Source: an uncultured Candidatus Saccharibacteria bacterium
GTDB taxonomy: Bacteria; Patescibacteriota; Saccharimonadia; Saccharimonadales; Saccharimonadaceae
DNA length: 38,769 nucleotides
NCBI GenBank assembly: GCA_946404545.1
Contig: CAMJDZ010000006.1
Location: forward strand, 1-38,769
Direction: 5' to 3'
Shown: positions 22,987 to 29,698 of the stretch, piece by piece
Layout: every line of letters starts with the position of its first letter
Numbering within the stretch: position 1 is the stretch's first letter
The notes under the pieces: model-generated
What the model was told of the DNA's origin: nothing
What the model saw: the letters and a program-made list of their open reading frames with translations, nothing else
The model's database searches: none
Program-made: the position numbers and the translations under genes

Positions 22987-23297
22987 TTCACTCCTAGAAT
23001 CTTCATTAAGCGCTTCTTTGGCTGCAGACCGACTCGGCGTTCATACTCTGCGCCGTCGCGAAAAAATACGAGACAAGGAATCGAAGAAACCCCATAAGCG
23101 CCAGCGAGTGGCTCTTCGGCATCAACATCGACCGTCACAATTTTGCATTCGTCTGTTTCGTCGGCTAGATCTTCCAAAATCGGGTGCAGCGCTTGGCACG
23201 GTGGGCACCAAGTTGCGTTAAAATCCACTAAAACCGGCACTTTCGCGTCGAGCACTTCGGCCTCGAAATTATCCGCCGTCCCTTCTATAATCTTCAT
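22983..23297 (-). CDS. trxA: Thioredoxin
   Basis: A 104-residue thioredoxin with the active site WCPPC (30-34) in place of the usual WCGPC, the cis-Pro loop SIPCLVFF, and normal length. CPPC is also found in some thioredoxins and TlpA-like proteins and usually shifts the redox potential. It is cytoplasmic (no signal peptide) and reduces disulfides in target proteins, recharged by TrxB encoded next. The ATG is 6 nt after TGA-TATAAT, so the mRNA looks leaderless. Confidence 0.93.
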   Translation of the reverse strand: MKIIEGTADNFEAEVLDAKVPVLVDFNATWCPPCQALHPILEDLADETDECKIVTVDVDAEEPLAGAYGVSSIPCLVFFRDGAEYERRVGLQPKKRLMKILGVK

Positions 23298-23303
23298 AAC
23301 TCC

Positions 23304-23312
23304 ATTATATCA
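23304..23312 (-). promoter_or_regulatory. Extended -10 promoter of trxA-trxB, leaderless
   Basis: Minus strand TGA-TATAAT, hexamer 23304-23309; 6 nt to the ATG ending at 23297. Confidence 0.7.
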
Positions 23313-23343
23313 GCCGCGAACTGTTGCGGTAACATAAAATTTG

Positions 23344-23352
23344 TGCTAAAAT
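23344..23352 (+). promoter_or_regulatory. Extended -10 promoter of rpmG
   Basis: TGC-TAAAAT, hexamer 23347-23352; 10 nt to the ATG, so the leader is at most a few bases. Confidence 0.65.
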
Positions 23353-23362
23353 AGTACGCAAT

Positions 23363-23572
23363 ATGGCAAAGAAAAATAATACCAAGCGCAAGCTTGTCGG
23401 TCTAGTTTCTGAGGAATCTGGTATTCGCCTTTATTACACGAAGAAGAACACCATGAACACTCCTGACAAACTCAGCCTTCGCAAGTACGATCCAGTACTT
23501 CGCAAGCACGTTGTCTTCACCGAGACCAAGAAGAACCTCGGCCGCAACGAAGTCAAGGAAAAGAAACGCTAA
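23363..23572 (+). CDS. rpmG: Ribosomal protein bL33, cysteine-free form
   Basis: A 69-residue bL33. The family core is clear in [35 protein letters not shown], which matches the zinc-ribbon region of L33. All four zinc-binding Cys are missing: the CxxC positions read SEES and DPVL. This C-minus form is found where zinc is spared. The protein is longer than usual by a basic C-terminal tail. It sits in the 50S subunit near the E site. It is a single-gene unit with its own promoter and terminator. Confidence 0.88.
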   Translation: MAKKNNTKRKLVGLVSEESGIRLYYTKKNTMNTPDKLSLRKYDPVLRKHVVFTETKKNLGRNEVKEKKR

Positions 23573-23607
23573 ATACGCCCATCGCCTCTTGCGGGGCGTA
23601 TTTTTTA
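23573..23607 (+). terminator. Terminator of rpmG
   Basis: ATACGCCC/GGGGCGTAT hairpin followed by TTTTTT. The next promoter begins within about 10 nt. Confidence 0.85.
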
Positions 23608-23608
23608 T

Positions 23609-23617
23609 TGCTAAAAT
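23609..23617 (+). promoter_or_regulatory. Extended -10 promoter of the 361-aa membrane protein
   Basis: TGC-TAAAAT, hexamer 23612-23617; leader of about 18 nt containing AAGGAG. Confidence 0.65.
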
Positions 23618-23641
23618 TATAAGCATAAGGAGAATCACTTA

Positions 23642-24727
23642 ATGAGCGATGAAGAAAATCGTTTTGTCCGAAGCCAGGGCGGCCACGACGCAAACGAATT
23701 GCACAATCATGGTGGGCAAGATGATGCTCGCGAAGATAAAACCGAACGCGAAGACCTCGAAGATGCTATTGAAGCGCTTGATGAAGATGAAGGCCGCGTC
23801 GAGGTGAAGTCTACTAAGAAAATTGATGTCTTTGACGATGATATAGAAGTTCCTGTCGACCCAGCAGACATTGAGCCGGAAGTCGACCCGGAGGACCCGA
23901 TCGAAGAGAAGAAGATTGCCGAAGCAAAGAAAATTGAAGCCGAAAAGGCAGAAGAAGCTGCCGAAGAGGCCATCGAAGAAGATGCTAAGGCCGAAGAAGA
24001 TGATTGGAAAGACAAAGAGGAGAACAAAGCATATATGAAGATTGATTCCGTAGAAGAACCGAAAGCAAAGACCGGCGCAGGCTGGAAAGTAGCAACTATT
24101 ATCTTTGCATTACTCGCCATCGCTGGCTGTGGTGCCGCTGCATATCTATTCCTATTTGATGGTACGACTAAGTTCCTCGGTCGCGAGGTTGTTTCGAAGG
24201 TTGAAGGCACTAAGACGCCGGCTACCCCAGGTACGGCAGACCAGCCGACCGATACGCCAATCGCAGCTCCAGCTAATACGCGCTATATCTATCTTGATGG
24301 CTACGATTACGCGCTCAAGGTTCCTGATACGCTCACCTACTTGAGCTTCAATTACGATCAGTTCAACATGGGCGATGCTAGCAGCAGCACCTTTGATGGC
24401 AACTACAGTACGCTCACTGTCAGCGCCGCTGTTACTGGCGTCGACCATCAGAGCGCGCCTGAATTTATCGAAGATGGCGTCGAGGATGAATTCGTAATTC
24501 TCGGTTCCATTACCATTGGTAGAGTTAATCCAGCCTTCAAGGATAACAATCTCCTTGGTGAGCCAGTCCTTACTGGCATCGGTTCTGACGGCGGGCGCAA
24601 CGTTTATTATGATCATCCTCAGCAGCTTCACAGCACAAGCAAATGGTCGGCCGATTGGGAAACCAAGACTATTACTGAGATTGAAAAGTGGCTTACTAGC
24701 AAAGATAACTACATCAAGCTTAAATAG
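23642..24727 (+). CDS. Single-pass membrane protein with an acidic cytoplasmic domain
   Basis: A 361-residue protein. The first 140 residues are very acidic with E/D/K/A-rich coiled-coil-like stretches (DPEDPIEEKKIAEAKKIEAEKAEEAAEE). One membrane helix follows (about 147-169, WKVATIIFALLAIAGCGAAAYLFLF), then a 190-residue extracytoplasmic domain with a T/P-rich stalk and many aromatic and acidic residues. No enzyme motif or sorting signal is visible and I recognise no family. The design resembles cell-surface anchored proteins of other Saccharibacteria, with the charged domain inside. It has its own promoter and AAGGAG site; the terminator is shared with rplA. Confidence 0.72.
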   Translation: MSDEENRFVRSQGGHDANELHNHGGQDDAREDKTEREDLEDAIEALDEDEGRVEVKSTKKIDVFDDDIEVPVDPADIEPEVDPEDPIEEKKIAEAKKIEAEKAEEAAEEAIEEDAKAEEDDWKDKEENKAYMKIDSVEEPKAKTGAGWKVATIIFALLAIAGCGAAAYLFLFDGTTKFLGREVVSKVEGTKTPATPGTADQPTDTPIAAPANTRYIYLDGYDYALKVPDTLTYLSFNYDQFNMGDASSSTFDGNYSTLTVSAAVTGVDHQSAPEFIEDGVEDEFVILGSITIGRVNPAFKDNNLLGEPVLTGIGSDGGRNVYYDHPQQLHSTSKWSADWETKTITEIEKWLTSKDNYIKLK

Positions 24728-24736
24728 TAAGACAAA

Positions 24737-24767
24737 CAAAAAGTTCCGGTTATACCGGAACTTTTTT
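24737..24767. terminator. Bidirectional terminator
   Basis: Perfect 10-bp hairpin AAGTTCCGGT-TAT-ACCGGAACTT, with A and T runs on both sides; serves the 361-aa gene and rplA. Confidence 0.9.
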
Positions 24768-24779
24768 GATACATCTAGA

Positions 24780-25709
24780 TTAGTTGTAGATGTTTTCGAC
24801 CTGGATGCTTGGACCCATGGTGGTGCTGATGAAGACGGACTTCACGTACTGACCCTTGATGGATGCAGGCTTCTGGCTCTTCAAGCTCTCGATGAAAGCG
24901 TTGATGTTTTCGGCAATCTTGTCAGCACCGAAGCTAACCTTACCGAGACCAACGTGGACGATAGCTTGCTTGTCGACGCGGTATTCAATCTTACCAGCCT
25001 TAGCTTCCTTGACGGCCTTCTCGATATCGGTGGTAACGGTACCAGCCTTTGGATTTGGCATGAGGCCCTTTGGACCGAGCAAGCGAGCGTACTTACCAAG
25101 CTTTGGCATGTACTGTGGGGTAGAGATAAGAACGTCGAAATCGAGCTGTTCTTTATCGAGGCGTTTGGTGAACTCTTCATCCTCTGCGATATCTGCACCA
25201 GCAGCCTTTGCAGCCTTAGCAGCATCAAGTGGAGCAAACACTGCGACGCGGACGGTCTTACCAGTACCAGCTGGAAGAGTGACCGTAGCGCGGATGTTCT
25301 GATCGGCCTGACGTGGATCGACGCCGAGGCGGAAATGCATCTCAACGGTAGCGTCAAACTTTACTGGGCTGGTCTCGATAGCGAGCTTGATAGCGTCAGT
25401 AAGGTTGTAAACTTTGCCTTTCTCAATCTTTTCGATGGCCTTGCGGTAGTTCTTGCCGCGGCGTTCGAGGCGAGAGCGAGTAACTGGCTTTGGACCAGCT
25501 TTCTTTTCTGGTTCAGCAGCCTTTTCAGCCTTGCGAGCCTGGCGCTCTTCTTCGGCCTTGACTTCTTCTACGTGTTTCTTAGATTTTTTACCAGCTTTTG
25601 CGAATTTTTCTTCTTCGGCTGGAGCTTCAGTTTCGACTGGAGCTTCTTCGACTACAGGGGTTTCGACCTCTGGAGTCTCAAGTTTTTCGGCATCTTTCTT
25701 AGTTGCCAT
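24780..25709 (-). CDS. rplA: Ribosomal protein uL1 with a long N-terminal extension
   Basis: A 309-residue uL1; the usual length is about 230. The L1 core starts near residue 80 (RGKNYRKAIEKIEKGKVYNLTDAIKL) and holds typical segments, such as TVTLPAGTGKTVRVAVFA, LLGPKGLMPNPKAGTVT and IVHVGLGKVSFG. The first 75-80 residues are a low-complexity E/A/P then K/A/E tail of unknown use. L1 builds the mobile stalk that moves E-site tRNA and often represses its own mRNA. ATG 25709 follows AAAGGA; a frame open to 25730 lies upstream without a better signal. The TTGACT-17-TATACT promoter is strong. A cdsA-like gene lies between it and rplK. Confidence 0.93.
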   Translation of the reverse strand: MATKKDAEKLETPEVETPVVEEAPVETEAPAEEEKFAKAGKKSKKHVEEVKAEEERQARKAEKAAEPEKKAGPKPVTRSRLERRGKNYRKAIEKIEKGKVYNLTDAIKLAIETSPVKFDATVEMHFRLGVDPRQADQNIRATVTLPAGTGKTVRVAVFAPLDAAKAAKAAGADIAEDEEFTKRLDKEQLDFDVLISTPQYMPKLGKYARLLGPKGLMPNPKAGTVTTDIEKAVKEAKAGKIEYRVDKQAIVHVGLGKVSFGADKIAENINAFIESLKSQKPASIKGQYVKSVFISTTMGPSIQVENIYN

Positions 25710-25769
25710 GAAATTCCTTTCGCGGTACAAACGGCTTTTCGCCTCCCGACCTTAAATTTAACTTGTTCT

Positions 25770-25798
25770 AGTATATCAAAATTACCTCTGATAGTCAA
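25770..25798 (-). promoter_or_regulatory. Promoter of rplA (TTGACT-17-TATACT)
   Basis: Minus strand -35 TTGACT (25793-25798), 17-bp spacer, -10 TATACT (25770-25775). The leader of about 55 nt contains GGC-GAAAA-GCC, a small hairpin that could be an autoregulatory site. Confidence 0.85.
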
Positions 25799-25806
25799 GG
25801 ACCACG

Positions 25807-25836
25807 AAAAAGTGCCGTAGATTACTTCCACGGCAC
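25807..25836 (-). terminator. Terminator of the cdsA-like gene
   Basis: Minus strand GTGCCGT/ACGGCAC hairpin followed by TTTTT. The stop codon of the gene lies in the hairpin loop. Confidence 0.8.
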
Positions 25837-26505
25837 CATGATAATGGTGAATAGAACGATATTTAAAGATATCGAGTCCATTCGATCGAGATAACCACCG
25901 TGACCACGGATTGGATACTCGATTAGCTTAAAGACGGGCATATTCCGAATCCCGTCGCCGCTATCTTTGACCTGGAGCTGACGCTTAGTAGCGGAGCCGA
26001 GCAGGTCGCCAATTTCTGACGCAAGGCCACCAAGGAGGAAATAAACGATTAAAGCCGGTGTGATTGCAATCTTTAGTAAGAAACAAACCGGTATTGCGAG
26101 CAGGGTGAAAACGATGCCGCCAATATATCCTTCAATGGTCTTGTTGGGTGAAATTGCTGACGTGAACCACGCCTTGTGTCTGCCGAAAAGCTTTCCGCAC
26201 GTAAAAGCGCCTGTATCGGATAATGAACAGACGATAATGATAAGGAGAAGCTCTTCTTTCTTCAAGAGAATGCAGAAAATCGCAGCGAAGTAGACGATTG
26301 TGTATTCGAATCGCCATGCGTCGTGTGGTTTACATGCACTCGGTTTAACCTGGTATGGCTTGAGGTCGGAAATCGCAGAGATTTCGGCCAAGCACATCAT
26401 CAGGCAGACGCAGAAGAAGAATGGGAACCATTCGCCATTGAGCCCAAAGTAAAAGATAGCCAAAGCTATAATTATCCAAAGAGCGCCAATCAATCTACCT
26501 TTCAT
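25822..26505 (-). CDS. cdsA: Phosphatidate cytidylyltransferase (CdsA-like)
   Basis: A 227-residue membrane protein with about six to seven helices ending in the CdsA signature. ...SATKRQLQVKD is followed, after an insertion, by IRGHGGYLDRMDS. The family signature is S-x(n)-KRxxxxKD-x(6-7)-PGHGGxxDRxDS. Here about 16 residues separate KD and GHGG, more than usual. Also seen are SDTGAFTCGKLFGRH and SPNKTIEGYIGG, both family segments. The enzyme makes CDP-diacylglycerol from phosphatidic acid. It is short compared with E. coli CdsA (about 285). ATG 26505 follows AGAGGTGG; the frame opens 9 nt earlier at a GTG inside that site. It sits between rplK and rplA, an unusual place. Confidence 0.85.
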   Translation of the reverse strand: MKGRLIGALWIIIALAIFYFGLNGEWFPFFFCVCLMMCLAEISAISDLKPYQVKPSACKPHDAWRFEYTIVYFAAIFCILLKKEELLLIIIVCSLSDTGAFTCGKLFGRHKAWFTSAISPNKTIEGYIGGIVFTLLAIPVCFLLKIAITPALIVYFLLGGLASEIGDLLGSATKRQLQVKDSGDGIRNMPVFKLIEYPIRGHGGYLDRMDSISLNIVLFTIIMVPWK

Positions 26506-26554
26506 GAAAACCACCTCTTTTCCTAAGAATTTCGTAGACGATTCAGATTGGCAT

Positions 26555-26563
26555 ATTATAACA
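26555..26563 (-). promoter_or_regulatory. Extended -10 promoter of the cdsA-like gene
   Basis: Minus strand TGT-TATAAT, hexamer 26555-26560, fused to the T-tract of the rplK terminator. Confidence 0.65.
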
Positions 26564-26592
26564 AAAAAGCACCCCTGTTGTCCAGAGGTGCT
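26563..26592 (-). terminator. Terminator of rplK
   Basis: Minus strand AGCACCTCTG/CAGGGGTGCT hairpin (one G-U pair) followed by TTTTTT. Its T-tract runs into the next -10 box. Confidence 0.85.
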
Positions 26593-26601
26593 TTTCTTGT
26601 C

Positions 26602-27027
26602 TTAGTCGACAACTTCGACGCCCATCGAGCGTGCGGTGCCGGCAATAATCTTGCAAGCGCCAGCTTCGTCGATAGCGTTGAGCTGACCTTTCTTGACCTC
26701 AGCGATTTCCTTGATCTGAGCCATGGTAATCTTACCAACTTTCTCAGTGTTTGGACGACCGCTGCCTTTTTCGAGCTTGATCTTTTCGCGGATCAAATCG
26801 TCAACTGGCTGGCCAAGGCACTTCCAATCGAAAGTGCGGTCATCATAGACAGCAATGTGAACAATCACATTCTTGCCCATGAATTCTTTGGTGGCTTCGT
26901 TGAATGGGTTAATGAAGTCCATCATATTGAGACCCCACTGACCGAGCGTGCTACCTACTGGAGGACCGGCCGTCGCCTTACCACCAGGGATGCGCAACTT
27001 CAAGTTGCCAATAACCTGTTTTGCCAT
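26602..27027 (-). CDS. rplK: Ribosomal protein uL11
   Basis: A 141-residue uL11 of normal length. The N-terminal domain binding factors has LKLRIPGGKATAGPPVGSTLGQWGLNMMDFINPFNEAT, and the C-terminal rRNA-binding domain has GSGRPNTEKVGKITMAQIKEIAEVK and AGTARSMGVEVV. It forms the base of the L10-L7/L12 stalk. In most bacteria it follows nusG and precedes rplA; here nusG is 7.8 kb upstream beyond an accessory island and a cdsA-like gene precedes rplA. The ATG follows AAGGAAAA. The leader holds two inverted repeats. Confidence 0.96.
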   Translation of the reverse strand: MAKQVIGNLKLRIPGGKATAGPPVGSTLGQWGLNMMDFINPFNEATKEFMGKNVIVHIAVYDDRTFDWKCLGQPVDDLIREKIKLEKGSGRPNTEKVGKITMAQIKEIAEVKKGQLNAIDEAGACKIIAGTARSMGVEVVD

Positions 27028-27041
27028 GTTATTAATTTTCC

Positions 27042-27084
27042 TTTTGCCGGTATTTGAAGCGCTTCACCGGCGATTACGATTAAT
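27042..27084 (-). promoter_or_regulatory. Structured leader of rplK
   Basis: The mRNA leader has the near-perfect palindrome ACGATTA-T-TAATCGT, then GCCGGT...ACCGGC enclosing GAAGCGCTTC. These could form hairpins just before the ribosome site; a ribosomal-protein autoregulation leader is possible but not proven. Confidence 0.45.
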
Positions 27085-27104
27085 AATCGTGCGTAACGCG
27101 GTCT

Positions 27105-27110
27105 ATTATA
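27105..27110 (-). promoter_or_regulatory. -10 promoter element of rplK
   Basis: Minus strand TATAAT (27105-27110) preceded by CGG, giving a start near 27098 and a leader of about 70 nt. Confidence 0.55.
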
Positions 27111-27148
27111 CCGGATTTTGGCGTTTTTTGCAAGGAGAAGGTGCCCTA

Positions 27149-27177
27149 TTGAAAAAAATAGCAAAATATGGCATAAT
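27149..27177 (+). promoter_or_regulatory. Promoter of the nucleotidyltransferase-like gene
   Basis: TTGAAA (27149-27154), 17-bp spacer ending in TGG, CATAAT (27172-27177); leader of about 30 nt with AAAGGGGG. Confidence 0.75.
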
Positions 27178-27214
27178 AACATCACTGTTGTACATTACAA
27201 GAAAGGGGGATTTT

Positions 27215-28375
27215 ATGGTTAACTATCTAAAGCCGTATATCGAAACACGTTACGAAGAGGCCGAGCCGGATTCCTGTCAAAGGAAGTCGGCTGCGATGAG
27301 GATTTGTGATTATCTCAAAGATCCTTCAGGATCAAAGAGAGTCGATTATTACAAAGCCTGCACTGAACTATTAAGAAAACCGGAAGCAAGGCGCCTTGCG
27401 CTGTATCTTCCACTTAGTACGCTCGAAGCGGCGCCCAGGGAATTTATAGATGTATACCGCGATGCATGGTATGAACTCTTGTATGTCTATGACGTGCGGG
27501 AAAATTTCCATTTTGGCGACTGTTTCGAAGTCGATGCGCGACCGGAAGAAGGTTTGCAGCGAGTATCGAAGTCTGCACACTTGACTCCATGGTTGCTCAA
27601 GAATAGCTACATTTCGGCGTATGAGCTTCAGACAATCATTGAAGGGGCTAGTCGCAGAAATAACTACATCATGTTGCAGAGCTTCAAAGATGTGATGACC
27701 TACTGTGTCGAGCAGAATCTAATCAAGCAGAAAGACCGTATTGAGAAAATTCGCGAGATACTGTGCTATTTACCCAATCGTACACGCCAGGAACCGCTCT
27801 ACGTCTCAGAAAGCCGTAAGAAGTGGCTTGACGAGAAAGGGCAGCCATTCGTGGCTCTCACGCCATGCGCGAAGCTGGAAGGACCGTTCTCGGATAATCT
27901 GCACATCATAATGCCTAGGCTGGAAGAAATCGCGTCTTCGCTTGAGCCGGAAAAAGTCGTGTTGGTGAACGGTTCGCTGATAAAGGGTTACGCCAGCGTA
28001 AACTCTGACATCGATCCGTATCTGCTCGACGATTTACTCGTAGTCGGGAAGTACTATCCCGGCAACTCAGAAGGCATTCATATCTACTATGATAGTGTTT
28101 GGTTGGGAGGTTCGAAGGCGCAGGAGCGCATGGAAGTCGCAAGACGCGCCGTCATTGCAAGATATAAGGATATCGACGAGTTTGCTCGTCGTCGCTGCAT
28201 TGAAAGGCTTGAGAGTGATCTTTTGCTGTATCGTCTGCTCCACAAGGGATTCGCTAGATTCTACAATTGGAAGGGAAATGGCATTCCTAAGGAAATGGAC
28301 GGCGATTGTCCGTTCTATGACGATGAATACCGTAAAATCGCCACAATGCTCTTTGCTAAATACGTTTGGCTATAA
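27215..28375 (+). CDS. Protein with a minimal nucleotidyltransferase motif (386 aa)
   Basis: A 386-residue soluble protein. The first 240 residues are mostly helical and not recognised (LYLPLSTLEAAPREFIDVYRDAWYELLY; RKSAAMRICDYLKDP). At about 248-275 is VVLVNGSLIKGYASVNSDIDPYLLDDLLVVG, which fits the DNA polymerase-beta type nucleotidyltransferase pattern GS-x10-DxD (G253 S254, D265, D267). The third carboxylate cannot be placed with confidence. Such domains transfer an NMP to proteins, RNA, drugs or toxins. ATG 27215 follows AAAGGGGG. The gene faces the four-gene operon across a shared terminator. Its link to that operon is by position only; a HEPN partner, common for MNT toxin-antitoxin pairs, is not seen. 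Confidence 0.7.
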   Translation: MVNYLKPYIETRYEEAEPDSCQRKSAAMRICDYLKDPSGSKRVDYYKACTELLRKPEARRLALYLPLSTLEAAPREFIDVYRDAWYELLYVYDVRENFHFGDCFEVDARPEEGLQRVSKSAHLTPWLLKNSYISAYELQTIIEGASRRNNYIMLQSFKDVMTYCVEQNLIKQKDRIEKIREILCYLPNRTRQEPLYVSESRKKWLDEKGQPFVALTPCAKLEGPFSDNLHIIMPRLEEIASSLEPEKVVLVNGSLIKGYASVNSDIDPYLLDDLLVVGKYYPGNSEGIHIYYDSVWLGGSKAQERMEVARRAVIARYKDIDEFARRRCIERLESDLLLYRLLHKGFARFYNWKGNGIPKEMDGDCPFYDDEYRKIATMLFAKYVWL

Positions 28376-28385
28376 AAGGGCAAGA

Positions 28386-28416
28386 AAAAGACCCCCGTAC
28401 TTGGGGGTCTTCTTTT
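28386..28416. terminator. Bidirectional terminator
   Basis: Perfect 9-bp hairpin AAGACCCCC-GTACTT-GGGGGTCTT with an A-run before and T-rich sequence after; between the convergent nucleotidyltransferase-like gene and the four-gene operon. Confidence 0.9.
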
Positions 28417-28439
28417 GCGTTTTGATTTTACTTTGGAAA

Positions 28440-29687
28440 TTACAGAATATCACTGCCGGTGATGCTCTTTCCTCCTCTGCTTCTCTTGAGGCCGAGAGAA
28501 TTCCAGTCAATCTGAGAGCCGAGGCTCCAAAGTGATGCCAAATAGCGCACTTCAAGATCCGGCGAAACTTCGTCCAGCTTCACGAATGCGAGAACATACT
28601 GTGAGAGAGCCTGCTCGAGGCGTACGTAGGAACCAGAAACGTCCAAATTGAGCTTCTTGAGCATATTTTCGCGGTTTTCTGCGCCAAGTAACTTCGGAAG
28701 ACGATTATCGTTAAGACGCGAGAGAATATCTCTGGCGACAAGGGCTAAGGCGGAAGCGGACTGTATGCCGCAGCCAGCGAATGTCTTGTTAATTTTGTTT
28801 ACGAACTCATCTCTTGCTGCGCGCAATGCGGCAGTATCCGGCGGCTGCATCATGCCGAGACCTGCGTTTCCTCCAGTGATGACGGCAGCAAATGCCATCA
28901 TATCAGAGAAACTATCCTTGTATGTAGAATACCAGCTATCGAGGGCGCGGAAACTAGTAACAATCGCCGGCAAGAAGAACTCATCGACTCTCCGGAGGAA
29001 CTGTTGACGGCGCTGCTTATTGATAATTGTTCCATTGCAACCCTTGATGGTTGCGAAGATGTCGGAATAATCATGGCGCGTCAGCATGTCGCAGAAGCTA
29101 TAGAATACCTCAGTATCTACAGGTTCATCGATGGACAAAGAATATTTTTCCATCTCATCAATAATGGTGCTAGGAGCATCGTATAAGCCAACCTTTGCGG
29201 CTAATGCGGCCTTGATTGCAGCGATATACGTAGCGTCGTTGACTCTAAGTACACCGCCCGTCTTCAGGCTTTCCAGCCACGCATCATCTGCCGGTACGGC
29301 CGGGAGAATCGCGCTTACTGCGCCGGGGAAGACAAAACCTGAGGCGGCATTGGGTGTCGCTGCGGGCTTAGCTTCGGTCTGGAAATCACTGATAAGCTTA
29401 CGTGCTTTAACGAGCTTCATGCCGGCTCCTACCAGGTCGCTATCGTTCAGCTGCTTCAGGTCATCGACGGTTTCAACGCCGAGATCGAGAATCTTCTGAA
29501 TCGTGGCACTGTCTGCGCCGTACTCTGTAAGCTTCTGTTCAACAGGGCTTGCTGCAGTGGGCGTCGGTGCCGGAATTGCGGGTGCCGGTGTAGCGTCTAC
29601 GACCGGAGCATCGGGTGTTGCGGGGTCTGCTGCAACTACTTCTACTACAGGTTCTTCTGCTGTTGTGTTCTTAATCTCTTCACTCAT
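28440..29687 (-). CDS. Accessory protein with a SAM-like helical domain, operon gene 4
   Basis: A 415-residue protein. Residues 1-60 are low complexity (A/P/V/T/E-rich linker or disordered tail). Residues of about 62-110 (VEQKLTEYG...ILDLGVETVDDLKQLNDSDLVGAGMKLVKARKLISDF) look like a SAM-like or helix-hairpin-helix domain. The remaining 300 residues are largely helical, with a small G/N/M-rich region (AVITGGNAGLGMMQPP), and are unfamiliar. The C-terminus is basic (GLKRSRGGKS). A SAM domain usually mediates oligomerisation or nucleic-acid contact. It is last in the operon: ATG 29687 follows AGGAGGT, and the stop TAG of the PurA-like gene is part of TAGGAGG, so translation is coupled. Confidence 0.65.
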   Translation of the reverse strand: MSEEIKNTTAEEPVVEVVAADPATPDAPVVDATPAPAIPAPTPTAASPVEQKLTEYGADSATIQKILDLGVETVDDLKQLNDSDLVGAGMKLVKARKLISDFQTEAKPAATPNAASGFVFPGAVSAILPAVPADDAWLESLKTGGVLRVNDATYIAAIKAALAAKVGLYDAPSTIIDEMEKYSLSIDEPVDTEVFYSFCDMLTRHDYSDIFATIKGCNGTIINKQRRQQFLRRVDEFFLPAIVTSFRALDSWYSTYKDSFSDMMAFAAVITGGNAGLGMMQPPDTAALRAARDEFVNKINKTFAGCGIQSASALALVARDILSRLNDNRLPKLLGAENRENMLKKLNLDVSGSYVRLEQALSQYVLAFVKLDEVSPDLEVRYLASLWSLGSQIDWNSLGLKRSRGGKSITGSDIL

Positions 29688-29698
29688 GGCTATACCTC

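Noticed and set aside
24516-25820. A 434-residue plus-strand open frame over rplA
   Set aside because: It is the antisense shadow of rplA; composition is odd and there is no promoter or ribosome site.
26948-27214. Upstream extension of the nucleotidyltransferase-like gene to 26948
   Set aside because: It overlaps rplK and lies upstream of the clear promoter at 27149-27177.
27215-28375. MNT-HEPN toxin-antitoxin pair
   Set aside because: The protein is far larger than MNT antitoxins and no HEPN-like (RxxxxH) partner gene is adjacent.
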